DNA of 64,000 bases from Prevotella communis (GTDB lineage Bacteria > Bacteroidota > Bacteroidia > Bacteroidales > Bacteroidaceae), in the NCBI RefSeq assembly GCF_022024175.1, contig NZ_CP091794.1:3286001-3350000 (forward strand). The letters run 5' to 3'. Shown here one piece after another: positions 35,736-44,877 of this stretch (the stretch's first letter is position 1; each line of letters opens with the position of its first letter). The position numbers and the translations under genes were made by a program. The notes below the pieces were generated by a model. It worked only from the letters and a program-made list of their open reading frames with translations, had not been told where the DNA came from and did not search any database.

Positions 35736-37198
35736 TATTTTATTTCCATTTTTGGTTTATTCTCAAATTCTACTAAGCCATTTGATAATTTTATTAGTGG
35801 CACATCCTCGTATAAATCCATCCTCTTAATATTTTTAATACTTATATGATTAACATATCCTATATTAGCCATATTTTCAGAGGTAGGAATTTTATAGATG
35901 AAAATTGTATTCAGATTATCACTACCCCATATTTTCAATTTATTGATTGAAACATTGGGCCAGCATTTCTTACGTAATTCAGGACGCTGGTTTTCTCCGT
36001 CAAACGGATTTCCCGCCTGTATCAAATATGTATGCCATTCTTTGACATGCCACTCACAATCTTTTATTACTATATCAAAACCCGTATATGCGTTATAAGA
36101 CGGTTCTAAAAGTATGGGAATAAAATCCAGAAACTTACAATGTGAGAACTTAATTGTCCCATAGACAGAACTAAATTGGTTATATAAATTTCCAAATGTA
36201 CATCGCTCAAATGATACATTTTTCCCATAACAATGAATATCAAAGCGATTGATGTCACAATCTTTCAAGTTCACCTTATTCATATTATTAGTACCAAACA
36301 CCCCCCATTTGGCCGTCGCCACCATTCTATTGACCTTAAGGTCGTGAATATTATTCATGGCCACGCCATAACCGAATTTGTTTAGTTGAGAATAAGTTCC
36401 ATCAATTCTGATATTATTTAATGTTACACGCACACAATTACGAATCCCTATGATACCATCTCCAAACATTACGTCATTGTCAGGAGTTGTAATAGTGATA
36501 TTTTCTAATCTAACATTATACTGATTCTGAATATTACATAAATATGTCTTTTCGTTAGAGTCACTCGTCCTATAAAAATGAAGATTTTTAACTTTTTGCT
36601 CCCCCTTCCTAACCGCGCAATATTTCCCGATTGGTTTTGATGCTATTGTATTATAACTAGCTGTTGGTTTATTATTTCCTTTTCCGTCAACGACAACAAC
36701 AATATCACGTCTAGAAGCCCCGTAATCATACCCTTTGCGATTCTTCACCCATGGTGTACCGTCTTCAATCACTAGCAGATAAGTTCCCCTATTTAACTCA
36801 GGGTATTTTGTAAAGTTAGCATCATCAATATCTTGACCATCTACAGATGCAAGATTATTCAGTTCACTTTTTAGCGCGAACAGGGCAATTTCCTTGGTCG
36901 TGTTCCGAACATAAAGATTCACGTTACAGAAATCCACCGTTTTAGAAAGCGGTATGGAAACGGCATCCGATGGTATTTCTATATGTATGTCGTTAATTCC
37001 TTTATAACTTATCGACTTCCCATAATTTACTGCGTCTTGATGACATTGCAAAAGAATGTAGTATCGTTCAACATCATTCTTTGCCTTGTCAATACCATAA
37101 TCTAAAGGATTCAGTATTTCTTTAGAATAGGACTCACAAACAAATATAGTAAAGAATACGAGTAAGTAAATATAACGAGATCGAGATAATGAATACAT
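35735..37198 (-). CDS. Exported right-handed parallel beta-helix protein
   Basis: The 487-residue protein has a signal peptide (SRYIYLLVFFTIFVCESYS, cleavage near residue 25). It is followed by a beta-rich region of short N- and D-rich turns such as IGIRNCVRVTLNNIRIDG, LKVNRMVATAKWGVFG, VNLKDCDINRFDIH, FERCTFGNLYNQF and FSHCKFLDFIPILLE. These fit a pectate-lyase-like beta-helix. In a capsule operon it could be a polysaccharide lyase, epimerase or other trimming enzyme outside the inner membrane. No catalytic set was identified. Confidence 0.65.
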   Translation of the reverse strand: MYSLSRSRYIYLLVFFTIFVCESYSKEILNPLDYGIDKAKNDVERYYILLQCHQDAVNYGKSISYKGINDIHIEIPSDAVSIPLSKTVDFCNVNLYVRNTTKEIALFALKSELNNLASVDGQDIDDANFTKYPELNRGTYLLVIEDGTPWVKNRKGYDYGASRRDIVVVVDGKGNNKPTASYNTIASKPIGKYCAVRKGEQKVKNLHFYRTSDSNEKTYLCNIQNQYNVRLENITITTPDNDVMFGDGIIGIRNCVRVTLNNIRIDGTYSQLNKFGYGVAMNNIHDLKVNRMVATAKWGVFGTNNMNKVNLKDCDINRFDIHCYGKNVSFERCTFGNLYNQFSSVYGTIKFSHCKFLDFIPILLEPSYNAYTGFDIVIKDCEWHVKEWHTYLIQAGNPFDGENQRPELRKKCWPNVSINKLKIWGSDNLNTIFIYKIPTSENMANIGYVNHISIKNIKRMDLYEDVPLIKLSNGLVEFENKPKMEIK

Positions 37199-37224
37199 AT
37201 TCGCAATCTTTTTACACCTATTTT

Positions 37225-38376
37225 TTATGAAATTGTCCGATATGCGTTAATTGTGTTCAGCGCAGTATTATGCCAAGAATACTTTTCATTAAGATTATCA
37301 ATTACCTTCATTTGAACATCTAAATTAATCTCACCATCTATAAATTTCTTAAGTAAATCAGAGAGAGATTGAGGGTTCTCTGATTTAAAAAAGTACTCAT
37401 CAGGATATCCCTCCAATGTTTCTTTAAAAGAAGGTAAGTCAGAAGTTAATATGGGTTTGTGAAAAGATAAGGCAAGCAATAGTACGCCACTTTGTGAAAT
37501 TTTTCGATATGGCAACAAAATCAAATCAGACTTACCTATGGCATCATACAACGTTTCGTCAGAAACAAAGTCATTTATCCATTCAACATTAAGGGCTTTA
37601 GCTTTTTCCTGGCAAGAAGAATACAAATCTTTATCTGTCGCAAGTCCTACAATTTTCGCACTAATTTTCTTCTTATATTCTTCTGGTAGTAAACATATTG
37701 CATCGATTAATATATCAGCACCTTTATATTTATTTTGAAAGCCATACATAATAACCCGCTTAACTCCATCAGAAAAAGAATGCTCAGATGGTAAATAGTT
37801 CTCTGCTACATAGATTCCATGATATGCCACAAAGATTTTTGACTGGGGTATATTGAATTCACCAGATAATTCTTCCTTTGCGCTAATGAGATGTACTAAA
37901 TAGCCATCTATATATTTGTCCAATGATATAAACCTATGGATGTATGCCTCTTTTCTACCACCAGATAGCCTATGAGGATAAATATTATGTGCTGTATAGA
38001 AAATTTTAAGTTTGGGTACAAACTTTTTTAAAAGCATGAGGTAATATTTTTCACCGCCCATGAACTCAACAAAAGGTAGCCATTGTATATGCAGTACATC
38101 AGGGCGTTTAAATACCAGGTAAAAGAATACAAAGAGATAGTTTAAGACAACTTCGATGGCCCTCACCACTCTCTTAATTCTGTCTTCGCCACCGGCCCAC
38201 TTATCAGGGACTATTGTTAAGAGCTTCTTAAATTTAAAGCCATTTGCTACTCCATGCAGTTTTGGCGCAACTAACGTCACTCCTCCCTCTTTATTTATAT
38301 CAGACAGTGCCTTACATAAAGCTGGATTATACTGAGCCGCATTACGACTTGTGATATCTAAAATAGCTATTTTCAT
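37225..38376 (-). CDS. GT4-family glycosyltransferase
   Basis: The 383-residue GT-B protein has MKIAILDITSRNAAQYNPAL at the start, IFYTAHNIYPH, a middle VIMYGFQNKYKGADILIDA and the donor-binding end LILLPYRKISQSGVLLLAL followed by FHKPILTSDLPSFKETLE. It probably acts in the cytoplasm on the lipid-linked repeat unit. Its ATG overlaps the heptose-fusion stop? No: it starts at 38376, four bases inside the end of the hddC-gmhB fusion (ATGA). Confidence 0.82.
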   Translation of the reverse strand: MKIAILDITSRNAAQYNPALCKALSDINKEGGVTLVAPKLHGVANGFKFKKLLTIVPDKWAGGEDRIKRVVRAIEVVLNYLFVFFYLVFKRPDVLHIQWLPFVEFMGGEKYYLMLLKKFVPKLKIFYTAHNIYPHRLSGGRKEAYIHRFISLDKYIDGYLVHLISAKEELSGEFNIPQSKIFVAYHGIYVAENYLPSEHSFSDGVKRVIMYGFQNKYKGADILIDAICLLPEEYKKKISAKIVGLATDKDLYSSCQEKAKALNVEWINDFVSDETLYDAIGKSDLILLPYRKISQSGVLLLALSFHKPILTSDLPSFKETLEGYPDEYFFKSENPQSLSDLLKKFIDGEINLDVQMKVIDNLNEKYSWHNTALNTINAYRTIS

Positions 38377-39656
38377 TCTAAAATCAATTTAACGACATCT
38401 AATAGAGATTTGTTATTCCGGCCCACTAAAACAGTTTTTTTACAGCCAGCGTTTTCACCAGATAACATATCATTTTCACTATCACCTATCATTATAGATT
38501 GTGCCAAGTTAATATTAAAATCTCGTGCTGCTTGCAAAAGCAATCCAGGCTTAGGCTTTCTGCAGTCACAATCGAATTTATATTCTGGACGCTCGCCTTC
38601 AAAGCCCTTGTCAGGATGATGAGGACAGATATAGATACCATCAATATAGGCACCATCCTTGCCAAGAAGCGTTTCCATCTTCCTGTGTATCTCATGCAGC
38701 TCGTCCCATGTCACTTCACCGCGGGCAATCACAGGCTGATTGGTCACAACAATAGCCAAATAGCCACTCTGGTTAATCTTTTTAATGGCTTCCGATACGC
38801 CATCAATCAGTTCGAAATCGTCGATATTGCGAAGGAAGCCGACATATTTATTGATAGTACCATCACGATCCAGGAAGATTGCCTTCTGCCTGTTATGCAG
38901 ATTCTTTGCCTGAACAACACCATTCTTATAATCCGCTTCCACCTGATGGAAGCGTTCCGGTGTACCCATATCCTTCACATATTCCGGACTGTCATAACAG
39001 AACATCTTTCCAGTTCCGCACAACGGCTTCAAAATCTGTCGGTCCAAATCGACCTTACCCTTGGGATAACCTGTCAATGGGTCGATCTCCAGATTCTTCA
39101 GACTCAGTTCCAGAACTTTCGGGTCGATCACATGGAGTCCTGCATTCACCCTGTTATTGTACCATTGCGGACGTTCATCCTCCTTGCTCAGCCATTTCTC
39201 AACCTTTCCGTCGTTGCCGGCAATAACCAGTCCGCTATCGTATGGATGCGAATTGGGATGTGTGAAAAGCGTAACCAAACCTCCATGCTTTTTATGAAAG
39301 TCGAGCATCCGGTTGAAATCCACATCGAAGGCTGCATCGGCATTCAGCAGGAAGAAAGGCTCCTCACCCATCTTCTCTTTCAATTGGAATAATGCACCAG
39401 CATTCCCCAGAGGTGTTTCCTCTACGAAATACTCAATCTTTACCCCCAACTGACTGCCATCACCAAAATAAGCGATAATCTTATCTGCCAGATAGCCTAC
39501 GGTCAGTATGATGTCCTTGAAGCCCTGTGCCGCCAGCGACCTAACCTCCCTTTCAAGAATAGGCATCCCATCCACAGGAATCAGCGGTTTAGGAATATCG
39601 GGAAAAAGTTCAGCAATGCGGGTTCCTCGTCCGCCAGCCATTATTACTACTTTCAT
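38373..39656 (-). CDS. hddC: HddC-GmhB fusion: heptose-1-P guanylyltransferase plus heptose-bisphosphate phosphatase
   Basis: The ATG at 39656 overlaps the gmhA stop (ATGA) and precedes the nucleotidyltransferase motif VVIMAGGRGTRIAELFPDIPKP directly. Residues ~1-230 are the nucleotidyltransferase (AEDAAFDVDF-like metal site read as LLNADAAFDVDF). Residues ~255-425 are a HAD phosphatase: AIFLDRDGTINKY, VVTNQPVIARG, the zinc loop CPHHPDKGFEGERPEYKFDC with CDCRKPKPG, and MIGDSENDM. Together with HddA and GmhA next door it should make GDP-D-glycero-alpha-D-manno-heptose. The two activities are separate proteins in many bacteria. Confidence 0.88.
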   Translation of the reverse strand: MKVVIMAGGRGTRIAELFPDIPKPLIPVDGMPILEREVRSLAAQGFKDIILTVGYLADKIIAYFGDGSQLGVKIEYFVEETPLGNAGALFQLKEKMGEEPFFLLNADAAFDVDFNRMLDFHKKHGGLVTLFTHPNSHPYDSGLVIAGNDGKVEKWLSKEDERPQWYNNRVNAGLHVIDPKVLELSLKNLEIDPLTGYPKGKVDLDRQILKPLCGTGKMFCYDSPEYVKDMGTPERFHQVEADYKNGVVQAKNLHNRQKAIFLDRDGTINKYVGFLRNIDDFELIDGVSEAIKKINQSGYLAIVVTNQPVIARGEVTWDELHEIHRKMETLLGKDGAYIDGIYICPHHPDKGFEGERPEYKFDCDCRKPKPGLLLQAARDFNINLAQSIMIGDSENDMLSGENAGCKKTVLVGRNNKSLLDVVKLILE

Positions 39657-40291
39657 TTTTCTCCAAAGAATTTCTCTTCTAACATCAAGCACAAGCAATG
39701 ATACACCGGCAGGTGATACTCCTGTATCTTATAAGTTTCCGTCTCAGGTACACGAATACACACATCCGCATACTTCATCAGTTTGCTTTCTTTAGCACCT
39801 GTTAAGCCAATCACCTTCAACCCTTTAGCCTTGGCATTCACAGCAGCATAAAGCACATTCTTGCTATTACCGGAAGTGGAAATACCCAAGAACACATCCC
39901 CTGGCTTTCCATAGCCGTTTACTTGCTGAGCAAACACCAAATCAGCATTAGCATCATTCATAAATGCTGTTGTCAAAGAGGAATGACCAGTAAGACAAAT
40001 GGCAGGTAATGCACCTTGTAAATTATCTGCTAATACCTGACCTAGCTCAGGATCAATGGCTTTCAGAGCAGCAGCATGGTCGCTATATACTTTACGTTTA
40101 AGTTTAAACTCTTTCATCAACTCACCCACAATATGTTCTGAGTCTGACGCTGAGCCTCCATTACCACAAACAAGTAGTTTTCTACCGTTTAAATAAGCAG
40201 ATTCTAGAATCCTGTATGCTTTCTCGATATCCTTTTTACATACAGCAAGTTTGGGATACCTTTCAATAAGAATATTTAACTGCTCTTCCAT
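39653..40291 (-). CDS. gmhA: Sedoheptulose-7-phosphate isomerase (GmhA)
   Basis: The first step to activated heptoses. The SIS-domain protein begins MEEQLNILIERYPKLAVC; the start at 40291 is chosen because the open extension to 40441 runs far into hddA. Motifs: LLVCGNGGSASDSEHIVGEL, FKLKRKVYSDHAAAL, QQVNGYGKPGDVFLGISTSG NS-type phosphosugar loop, and ETYKIQEYHLPVYHCLCLML near the C-terminus. Length 212 residues, a normal size. Confidence 0.9.
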   Translation of the reverse strand: MEEQLNILIERYPKLAVCKKDIEKAYRILESAYLNGRKLLVCGNGGSASDSEHIVGELMKEFKLKRKVYSDHAAALKAIDPELGQVLADNLQGALPAICLTGHSSLTTAFMNDANADLVFAQQVNGYGKPGDVFLGISTSGNSKNVLYAAVNAKAKGLKVIGLTGAKESKLMKYADVCIRVPETETYKIQEYHLPVYHCLCLMLEEKFFGEK

Positions 40292-40296
40292 GATGC

Positions 40297-41313
40297 TTAT
40301 TTCAAAATGATTTCTTTGCGCGGAGAATAGCTTTGAGGCGCATAATAAAGGACATGAGTCCCTCCATTTTCGAAATTGAATGGCACTATCATCAGTTTTT
40401 CCATTGTCTTTTTCAAGTTTTCTTGTTTCTCTTTCTCGCAATAGAACAAAAGGAAGCCCCCACCTCCAGCACCAAGAAGTTTCCCTCCTAAAGCACCGGC
40501 TTCAATAGCATTACTATATAGCTCATCAATAGAACCGTTACTAACTTTTGCTCCTGTCCCTCTCTTTAGTTTCCATGTGGTATCTAGAAGTTTACCGAAT
40601 TCATTCAGAGAAGTATTCTTATCACAGAGAACACCTTCTGCTTCGTCAACCAAAGCAAGCATATCCTTTAGCTGCTGAGTTTTGTCAACTGGTTTAGCAA
40701 ATGTATCTGCTTGTATTTCTGATGAGAACCGTTGAATTCCGGTATAAAAAAGAAGAAGATTCTCGTCAAGTTCCTTTTTCCTTTCTGGTGAAATAACTAT
40801 TGGATGTACTGAGAAATCCCCATCCTTGAAATCAATACGGTTCAAGCCACCATATGCTGCAGCCACCTGATCCTGCCAGCCACCATGTTCCTGCAAGATA
40901 TCGCGTTCTACATGGATGGCTTCCTGAGCCAGCTGGCGTTTACTCATCATCTTGCCTTTTAGCGCACAAAAAGCATTCAGCATACCAACGGCAAAAGTAC
41001 TGCTTGTGCCTAATCCTGTTCTTGCAGGCAAGTCGCCCTCGTAGGTGAGACGTATCTCATGGATATCATGCAGGCGCATACATTCACGAATCAAAGGATG
41101 TTCTATCTCCTCTAAATCATTCACCCGCTCAAATCTGTTATGCACAAGTTCTGATATATAAGGGTGAAATGGAGGCATATGTCTTACATTGACATAGCAA
41201 TACTTGTCAAATGTCGTAGAAATGACAGCCCCGCCATGTTCGTTAAAGAACGATGGCATATCCGTTCCACCACCAAAAAATGACATTCTAAAAGGAGTTT
41301 TTGTTATTATCAT
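40297..41313 (-). CDS. hddA: D-glycero-alpha-D-manno-heptose-7-phosphate kinase (HddA)
   Basis: A GHMP-family kinase. It begins MIITKTPFRMSFFGGGTDMP; the ATG at 41313 is preferred to a TTG two codons upstream. The ATP loop is PARTGLGTSSTFAVG and the C-terminal motif is ALGGKLLGAGGGGFLLFYC. The product is the 1,7-bisphosphate, which the GmhB half of the neighbouring fusion dephosphorylates. Four to five bases separate it from gmhA. Confidence 0.9.
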   Translation of the reverse strand: MIITKTPFRMSFFGGGTDMPSFFNEHGGAVISTTFDKYCYVNVRHMPPFHPYISELVHNRFERVNDLEEIEHPLIRECMRLHDIHEIRLTYEGDLPARTGLGTSSTFAVGMLNAFCALKGKMMSKRQLAQEAIHVERDILQEHGGWQDQVAAAYGGLNRIDFKDGDFSVHPIVISPERKKELDENLLLFYTGIQRFSSEIQADTFAKPVDKTQQLKDMLALVDEAEGVLCDKNTSLNEFGKLLDTTWKLKRGTGAKVSNGSIDELYSNAIEAGALGGKLLGAGGGGFLLFYCEKEKQENLKKTMEKLMIVPFNFENGGTHVLYYAPQSYSPRKEIILK

Positions 41314-41322
41314 AATCAAATA

Positions 41323-42474
41323 CTATGCATTAATGTTCTTCAAAATATGTTCTTTGAACGATTCTATACTATTATCATCACAATACCTCTTGCTTGGCGA
41401 CACAAATTGACTATTTTCAACCTTCTTATAAGCCGATATCAAACTCTGAGGGGTGCAATCATTTATCAATAGGCCTAACTTATATTTTCCAACCAGATTT
41501 CCTAATAGCCCTTTTGAAGGTGCAATTACAGGTTTACCAAATTGGGATGCATAGCCAATCAAACCACTACTTTGGGACGTTCTTTTGTATGGTGTTAAAA
41601 TTGCGTTACAAGCCGTACATAGCGATGCAAAAAAATCATAATCACAATATTGATCAATTACTACTATTTGAACACGGTCTTTTAACCTTTCATATAAATT
41701 GTAAAACTCTTCCCTAATATCTTCAGCTATCCTCCCCGCAAAAAAGAATGTATATTTCTCTTTTTCATCCTGAGTTAATTCCCTCACAGAAAGCAATATT
41801 TCTATTGTTCCCTTATTTGAATTCATTGCTCCAAAATGTACAAAAAGAGTCTTTGAATTTTCTATATTATATTGCTCCCTTATATCAGTTACATTTTCTG
41901 ACCGCAAAGGCAAATATGGGTCTGGAAGAAAAGAGAATTTATTTGTATGATATAAACTATTAAGTTGGTCTGCACTTTCTTGATCATTTAGTATTAAGAC
42001 GCGCTTATAAACTTTAAAGCAACTCATAATAAAATACTTAATTCTATCAAGAGTTTTCTGCTTCCACGAAAGTTCATCTATTTCATGCAGGAATATTCTA
42101 TATATAACACCAACAATTTTTGCTTGTTTTATAAAAATTGGTGCAAAAGGAACAAAAACAATCATGTGATTAGAATAAATCACATCAACTTTGTTTTCTT
42201 TTGAATACCTTCCTAAATACTTGCATATCCGATATGAATTAGAAAACATTTGAGATATTGTAGAAGGATCATCTAGAAATTTACTATCTTCAAAGTAATC
42301 AAATGAAACATTTGATAATGGCTCCCATATGAATTTATCTCTTACATCAATAAAACTTTGAGGTAATAAGAAAACAAAATTATCCCCCGGACTCATTGCT
42401 GCAACATCATATACATGATGGAGGTACTCGAGATGGTGCCCTCCTGTTAAATGAGAAAATACAAGTACCTTCAT
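41323..42474 (-). CDS. GT4-family glycosyltransferase
   Basis: The 383-residue GT-B protein starts VLVFSHLTGGHHLEYLHHV and ends with ILTPYKRTSQSSGLIGYASQ, FGKPVIAPSKGLLGNLV and LGLLINDCTPQSLI, the donor-binding region of GT4 enzymes. Placed directly before the heptose genes, it could use GDP-heptose, but this is only suggested by position. Codon use is AT-rich like the Wzy gene beside it. Confidence 0.8.
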   Translation of the reverse strand: MKVLVFSHLTGGHHLEYLHHVYDVAAMSPGDNFVFLLPQSFIDVRDKFIWEPLSNVSFDYFEDSKFLDDPSTISQMFSNSYRICKYLGRYSKENKVDVIYSNHMIVFVPFAPIFIKQAKIVGVIYRIFLHEIDELSWKQKTLDRIKYFIMSCFKVYKRVLILNDQESADQLNSLYHTNKFSFLPDPYLPLRSENVTDIREQYNIENSKTLFVHFGAMNSNKGTIEILLSVRELTQDEKEKYTFFFAGRIAEDIREEFYNLYERLKDRVQIVVIDQYCDYDFFASLCTACNAILTPYKRTSQSSGLIGYASQFGKPVIAPSKGLLGNLVGKYKLGLLINDCTPQSLISAYKKVENSQFVSPSKRYCDDNSIESFKEHILKNINA

Positions 42475-42478
42475 TGTT

Positions 42479-43687
42479 CTATTGAATTAGACTTCGAGTT
42501 TTTGAATTCAGCCAAGCTCTCCCCAATAAGAGGCCTGTTATAGGAGTAGCATAGGGGTACTCTATGTATGTTCCTTCAAGAAATAGCAACATAAACATTA
42601 CAGTTATGCTATTTATTGATACGAAAGAGGTCTCATCCGTTGTTTTATTATATTTACGCATATTACGTACAAGAACCAGTCCTATAATAAAAAGCAAACA
42701 GAAAGCAATTGGCCAACCAAAAATCCAACTAAGTTGATATATTGGATAATCATTAAATTCACCAGCAGTTTGTCCCTGCTTGGTTTTCATGCTTACCATT
42801 CCGCGGGGGAGCGTATATTGTTCAAAATTATCAAAAAAGTCATTAAGATGTTTTTGACGAGATTGATCTCCTGCAGAACCAGAATCTCCGGTTTCCAAGA
42901 AATTCTCCGTTCTTACAAAAACTCGATAATACATCTCTGGAGATGTTTCATAAACATAGTCCCTGATTACAGGCAACGCTGCCATCACCATTGCTCCAAA
43001 TATTAAACTGAAAACAGTATAAGGAACAATATTTTTTTTCTTCTTAAGAAGAGAGTAAAGAAGCCCTACTAAAAGAGAAAGAAGTAAGACAACCAGCAAG
43101 CGTCTTACACCCGCAAAAACTACGGTCACAGATATTATTGCTACACCAATTAGCAATAATAAATATTTTGATTTCTTGATAGAGGAAGAACATAATATCG
43201 GGACAGCAAGCAACACCCCGTATGTAACATATTGCTCACCTGTAGCTGCCGCAGCTATAGCTTTTTGGTAATTCATCAACGAATCAACTAACCATGCAGT
43301 AATACTGCCAAATGACAACCACATCAAATCATTATTTGTTATTTGATTAGGCGTTGAGAAAGCAAACATGCATACAAACAAGTAAAACCATGAGCGGGAA
43401 CTTGACAACATACCATATATTGGAAACTCGTCATATATAGAACCTATGCAAAATAATACTAGAATTATCAATACTGTAAAAAAAATATGTCTGCTTTTAA
43501 ATTGAATGGTAGTTATTTTCTTTCTTAAGAAAAACAAGAAAGGAATCAATAACAGTTCAGGCATTGAGATGGGAAAATTCAGATAGTCCTGCATTATAGT
43601 AGAACTAAGTGATGAAAACACGAAGAATCCCATCAGCAGAAAGAGTATATCATTCTTTAATGAACGTTGTCTCAACCATTTAAACAT
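42479..43687 (-). CDS. wzy: Wzy-type polysaccharide polymerase (right locus)
   Basis: A 402-residue protein with about 10-12 membrane helices, a repeated Leu/Val-rich core (RRLLVVLLLSLLVGLLYSLL) and a long polar loop (about residues 255-330, RVFVRTENFLETGDSGSAGD onward), as in O-antigen polymerases and ligases. The call rests on topology and on the lack of another polymerase candidate in the right locus. Confidence 0.75.
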   Translation of the reverse strand: MFKWLRQRSLKNDILFLLMGFFVFSSLSSTIMQDYLNFPISMPELLLIPFLFFLRKKITTIQFKSRHIFFTVLIILVLFCIGSIYDEFPIYGMLSSSRSWFYLFVCMFAFSTPNQITNNDLMWLSFGSITAWLVDSLMNYQKAIAAAATGEQYVTYGVLLAVPILCSSSIKKSKYLLLLIGVAIISVTVVFAGVRRLLVVLLLSLLVGLLYSLLKKKKNIVPYTVFSLIFGAMVMAALPVIRDYVYETSPEMYYRVFVRTENFLETGDSGSAGDQSRQKHLNDFFDNFEQYTLPRGMVSMKTKQGQTAGEFNDYPIYQLSWIFGWPIAFCLLFIIGLVLVRNMRKYNKTTDETSFVSINSITVMFMLLFLEGTYIEYPYATPITGLLLGRAWLNSKTRSLIQ

Positions 43688-43711
43688 TTCGCTTTACCTT
43701 TTTTTAGTAAA

Positions 43712-44869
43712 CTACTTGAATAATGCAGGTAGTCTATGTATGTAATAACTGAGTCTTTCCGTCTCGGACAGTTGAATTCGAAATGACACTTTTTCCATTG
43801 GGGTCAATGAAACAGGACTAAACGAATTAGACTCATACATATAAAGACCACTACCGCCAACAGAATTAAGGATATTTTTTTCGAGAGGTATCATACTTAT
43901 CCCCCACTGCTTCTTTATTTCGGCATGGGACAGTGGCTTTGATGATATAAAATATTCACAATGTACATTCTCTTTCTTCTTCTCACCATACAGATTCAAA
44001 TCTGCATAAACATCATTACCGTTAAGGTCTATAAGAACTTTTTTTAGCTCAAAAAAGCAGTCATAGGCATACTCTTCATCAAAATTCTTAAAGACAAACG
44101 CCCGTTGAATCCCATTACACAATGGGACAATATATCCTTTATCCAACCTTACTTCAGAAACGTGTGTCCCCAATGATGGTTGTATTGTAGTATATGATTC
44201 TATGGGATAAACAAAATACTTATTGGTATCTGTCAGATAAGCTATATGATATTTTTTCCAGCTATGGGTCCATGATTTGACATAGTCTGGGATTGGTATA
44301 TTTGATATGTCTTCACTATGTTCCTCATACCATTCTTTAAATGCGGTCCATTGAGACTTTGTCCACATCTGCCCCCATGAAGAAGTCCACTGCATGAAAT
44401 AAGTATCATAGCCAAATGTCATTGGGTTAAACTCACGAAGGCTTTCACACAGCCTATAGCTGTATAACGAGATGCCAGCAATGTGCTCATCATTCTTGTA
44501 GAACTGGCATGCTGCGTGTGCATACTCGAAGAAGTATGGCGACACCAGCAAATCATCCTCCAATATTATAACGGCATCGTATTGGCTTGTCAAATCACCA
44601 CAACTGATAATGTTGCGTCGAAGCCCTATATTTTCCTTGTGATGAATGATCACCTTTTCTCCGTGTACCCATTGAAATCCTTCAACCAAATGTAAAACAT
44701 CATTGTTTCCTGAGTTATCAATAGAGAATACAAGATCAACGGGGTGCTCATACTTAGCCTGGACCAAAGAATGATACAGCTTTTTTAGTGTTTCCGTCCT
44801 GTTGTAGCACGGTATTACTATTGCAATTTTTAATTCCATATTTGTACTATTGTGCGATTCAAATAACAT
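43712..44869 (-). CDS. GT2-like glycosyltransferase with C-terminal extension
   Basis: The protein has IAIVIPCYNRTETLKKLYHS, VDLVFSIDNSGNNDVLHLV, NIGLRRNIISC, and VIILEDDLLVSPYFFEYAHA with an E-D-D metal site. The L-E-D-D-L-x-x-S-P-x-F motif resembles GNT-I/GT13-like and related GT2 enzymes in capsule loci. About 150 residues follow the catalytic core. ATG at 44869 is nine bases after the upstream stop; the ATG at 44839 is nearly as good and closer to the domain. Confidence 0.75.
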   Translation of the reverse strand: MLFESHNSTNMELKIAIVIPCYNRTETLKKLYHSLVQAKYEHPVDLVFSIDNSGNNDVLHLVEGFQWVHGEKVIIHHKENIGLRRNIISCGDLTSQYDAVIILEDDLLVSPYFFEYAHAACQFYKNDEHIAGISLYSYRLCESLREFNPMTFGYDTYFMQWTSSWGQMWTKSQWTAFKEWYEEHSEDISNIPIPDYVKSWTHSWKKYHIAYLTDTNKYFVYPIESYTTIQPSLGTHVSEVRLDKGYIVPLCNGIQRAFVFKNFDEEYAYDCFFELKKVLIDLNGNDVYADLNLYGEKKKENVHCEYFISSKPLSHAEIKKQWGISMIPLEKNILNSVGGSGLYMYESNSFSPVSLTPMEKVSFRIQLSETERLSYYIHRLPALFK

Positions 44870-44877
44870 TGCTTCAT

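Noticed and set aside
38499..39392. 297-codon frame opposite the hddC-gmhB fusion
   Set aside because: The fusion has clear motifs over its whole length on the other strand; this frame shows none.
40292..40441. Earlier start of gmhA
   Set aside because: It runs 145 bases into hddA, and the added residues do not belong to the SIS domain.
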